Positions 63,328 to 64,000 of a stretch of DNA of 64,000 bases are shown piece after piece. The position numbers and the translations under genes are program-made. The notes below the pieces were generated by a model. The model ran no database searches. It saw only the letters and a program-made list of their open reading frames with translations, and was not told the DNA's origin. Origin of the DNA: Tangfeifania diversioriginum (GTDB lineage: Bacteria > Bacteroidota > Bacteroidia > Bacteroidales > Prolixibacteraceae); assembly GCA_945873105.1 (NCBI GenBank), contig CAMCBW010000028.1:1-64000 (forward strand). The letters are read 5' to 3'. Each line of letters begins with the position of its first letter. Positions within the stretch are counted from its first letter, which is position 1.

Positions 63328-63788
63328 CGAATGCGGTCAATTGATTTTACCAGGTTTTCGTCTTTTCTAATTCCCAGTATTGCCAGGAAAACTAAAATCA
63401 AAGCAACTGTTGGGAACTCAGCAAACAATCTTGCCTGCATATCTCCCCCGGTAAGGTGGCTGCTACTCCATGTATAGTAGTACAATAGTGCTTTTAGGAC
63501 AAATAGGGAGACCATGCAAAGGTAAGAGAGCTTTATCTGCCGTTTTCTGTTTTTGTATTGGAAAATGGTGGTAGTCTGCAATAGCAGCGCAATGCTAATC
63601 ATAAAGATGATGGGCCAGGTATTTAAGAGAATCGTTTTCCCAGTACTGTTATACCTAAATATCCCAGAAATATCGAACATATAATTTACACCATCAGTTC
63701 CGGCCAATTCGGCGAAAGGGACAAAAATAAGTATTGCAGTCAGCAAGAGTGCTAACAAAAGGTAAAGGGTTTGAATTCTTTGGATCAT
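63324..63788 (-). CDS. DUF4293 membrane protein
   Basis: A 154-residue protein with four hydrophobic helices (TLYLLLALLLTAILIFVPFA, IIFMISIALLLQTTTIF, LCMVSLFVLKALLYYYTW, TVALILVFLAILGI) starting MIQRIQT, the DUF4293 family of Bacteroidetes. Function unknown. Its stop overlaps the GAF gene's stop tail to tail. Confidence 0.85.
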   Translation of the reverse strand: MIQRIQTLYLLLALLLTAILIFVPFAELAGTDGVNYMFDISGIFRYNSTGKTILLNTWPIIFMISIALLLQTTTIFQYKNRKRQIKLSYLCMVSLFVLKALLYYYTWSSSHLTGGDMQARLFAEFPTVALILVFLAILGIRKDENLVKSIDRIR

Positions 63789-63807
63789 AACTTGATTAAT
63801 TAAGGCG

Positions 63808-63815
63808 CAAAATTA
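63808..63815 (-). promoter_or_regulatory. -7 promoter element for the DUF4293 gene
   Basis: TAATTTTG on the minus strand matches TAnnTTTG, 20 bases before the ATG. Confidence 0.5.
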
Positions 63816-63844
63816 AAAATATTCAGGATCATCTTACTTTTTTT

Positions 63845-63852
63845 TACCTTTG
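63845..63852 (+). promoter_or_regulatory. -7 promoter element for the nucleoside phosphorylase gene
   Basis: TACCTTTG matches TAnnTTTG, 22 bases before the ATG at 63874. Confidence 0.55.
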
Positions 63853-63873
63853 ATCTGTATCAAAATATTTGTT

Positions 63874-64000
63874 ATGCGAGTTATTGAACCTTCTGAATTG
63901 ATAATCAACCCTGATGGAACCATCTTTCATCTTCACCTAAAGCCGGAACAATTGGCTGAAAACATCATTTTGGTTGGTGATCCCGGACGAGTTAAGATGA
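63874..64000 (+). CDS. Nucleoside phosphorylase, N-terminal part (cut by window edge)
   Basis: The first 42 codons are present: MRVIEPSELIINPDGTIFHL then HLKPEQLAENIILVGDPGRV and KM. The GDP-x-R phosphate-binding loop (VGDPGRV) after a first helix is typical of the uridine/purine nucleoside phosphorylase (PNP/UDP) family, and the opening resembles the form seen in Bacteroidetes. The rest is outside the window, so the exact base specificity cannot be told. Confidence 0.8.
   Translation, partial: MRVIEPSELIINPDGTIFHLHLKPEQLAENIILVGDPGRVKM

Overview
This window reads as a stretch of chromosome from a member of the Bacteroidetes. The evidence is the set of phylum-typical genes (long NusB, DUF1573, DUF5606, DUF4293 and DUF6340-like proteins, PorT-like barrel, Bacteroidetes-type LptD, BtuG-like surface propeller) and at least 17 matches to the TAnnTTTG -7 promoter element, most of them 10-80 bases before a start codon. 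Shine-Dalgarno sequences are weak or absent. The cell looks at least partly aerobic and light-exposed (photolyase, 2-oxoglutarate dehydrogenase E1/E2, NhaD antiporter), yet it also carries a sodium-pumping methylmalonyl-CoA decarboxylase operon typical of succinate/propionate metabolism.

Layout. 1-3400 is the only accessory-looking part: the tail of an IS4-type transposase at the edge, nhaD, an unrecognised GC-richer gene, a 21-bp tandem repeat array, a probable relic of a type I restriction (HsdR) gene, and tRNA-Arg(CCG). 3500-16170 holds housekeeping genes: a DnaQ/GIY-YIG/UvrC-like nuclease fusion, photolyase and threonine aldolase from back-to-back promoters, the nusB-DUF1573-yajC-ybbR-coaE-djlA-like run, fabG, a DUF6340-like lipoprotein and an M28 peptidase. 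16171-22900 has pepD, then a cobalamin riboswitch driving a three-gene corrinoid uptake operon (surface lipoprotein, BtuB-like receptor, BtuG-like propeller), then a PAP2 phosphatase. 23000-37500 has ribH, pyrG-yidC, a DUF349 protein, trmD, an AddB-like Fe-S nuclease, and sucA-sucB. 37570-45000 has a DUF5606 protein, a HAD phosphatase and the minus-strand operon CoA-transferase / epimerase / MmdA / OadG / biotin carrier / a 43-residue membrane peptide / OadB. 45200-64000 has a flavoprotein lacking its redox cysteines, purL, a Sel1-repeat protein, an HD phosphohydrolase, lptD, a cell-wall amidase, an MCE/MlaD protein, dnaA, yigZ, pyrB-pyrI, an fRMsr-like GAF protein, a DUF4293 protein and the start of a nucleoside phosphorylase.

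How it fits together. B12 uptake at 18-22 kb and the methylmalonyl-CoA arm at 39-45 kb are metabolically linked, because methylmalonyl-CoA mutase (not in the window) needs B12. NhaD and the OadB-type pump both handle sodium. lptD, the MCE protein, the SPOR-like amidase and yidC together serve the cell envelope.

No clearly new multi-gene system such as a defence island, biosynthetic cluster or CRISPR is visible. The best leads are the cysteine-less dihydrolipoamide-dehydrogenase-like protein, the tiny membrane peptide inside the sodium-pump operon, and the helically phased 21-bp repeat array. All identifications are by eye from sequence motifs; no database search was run.
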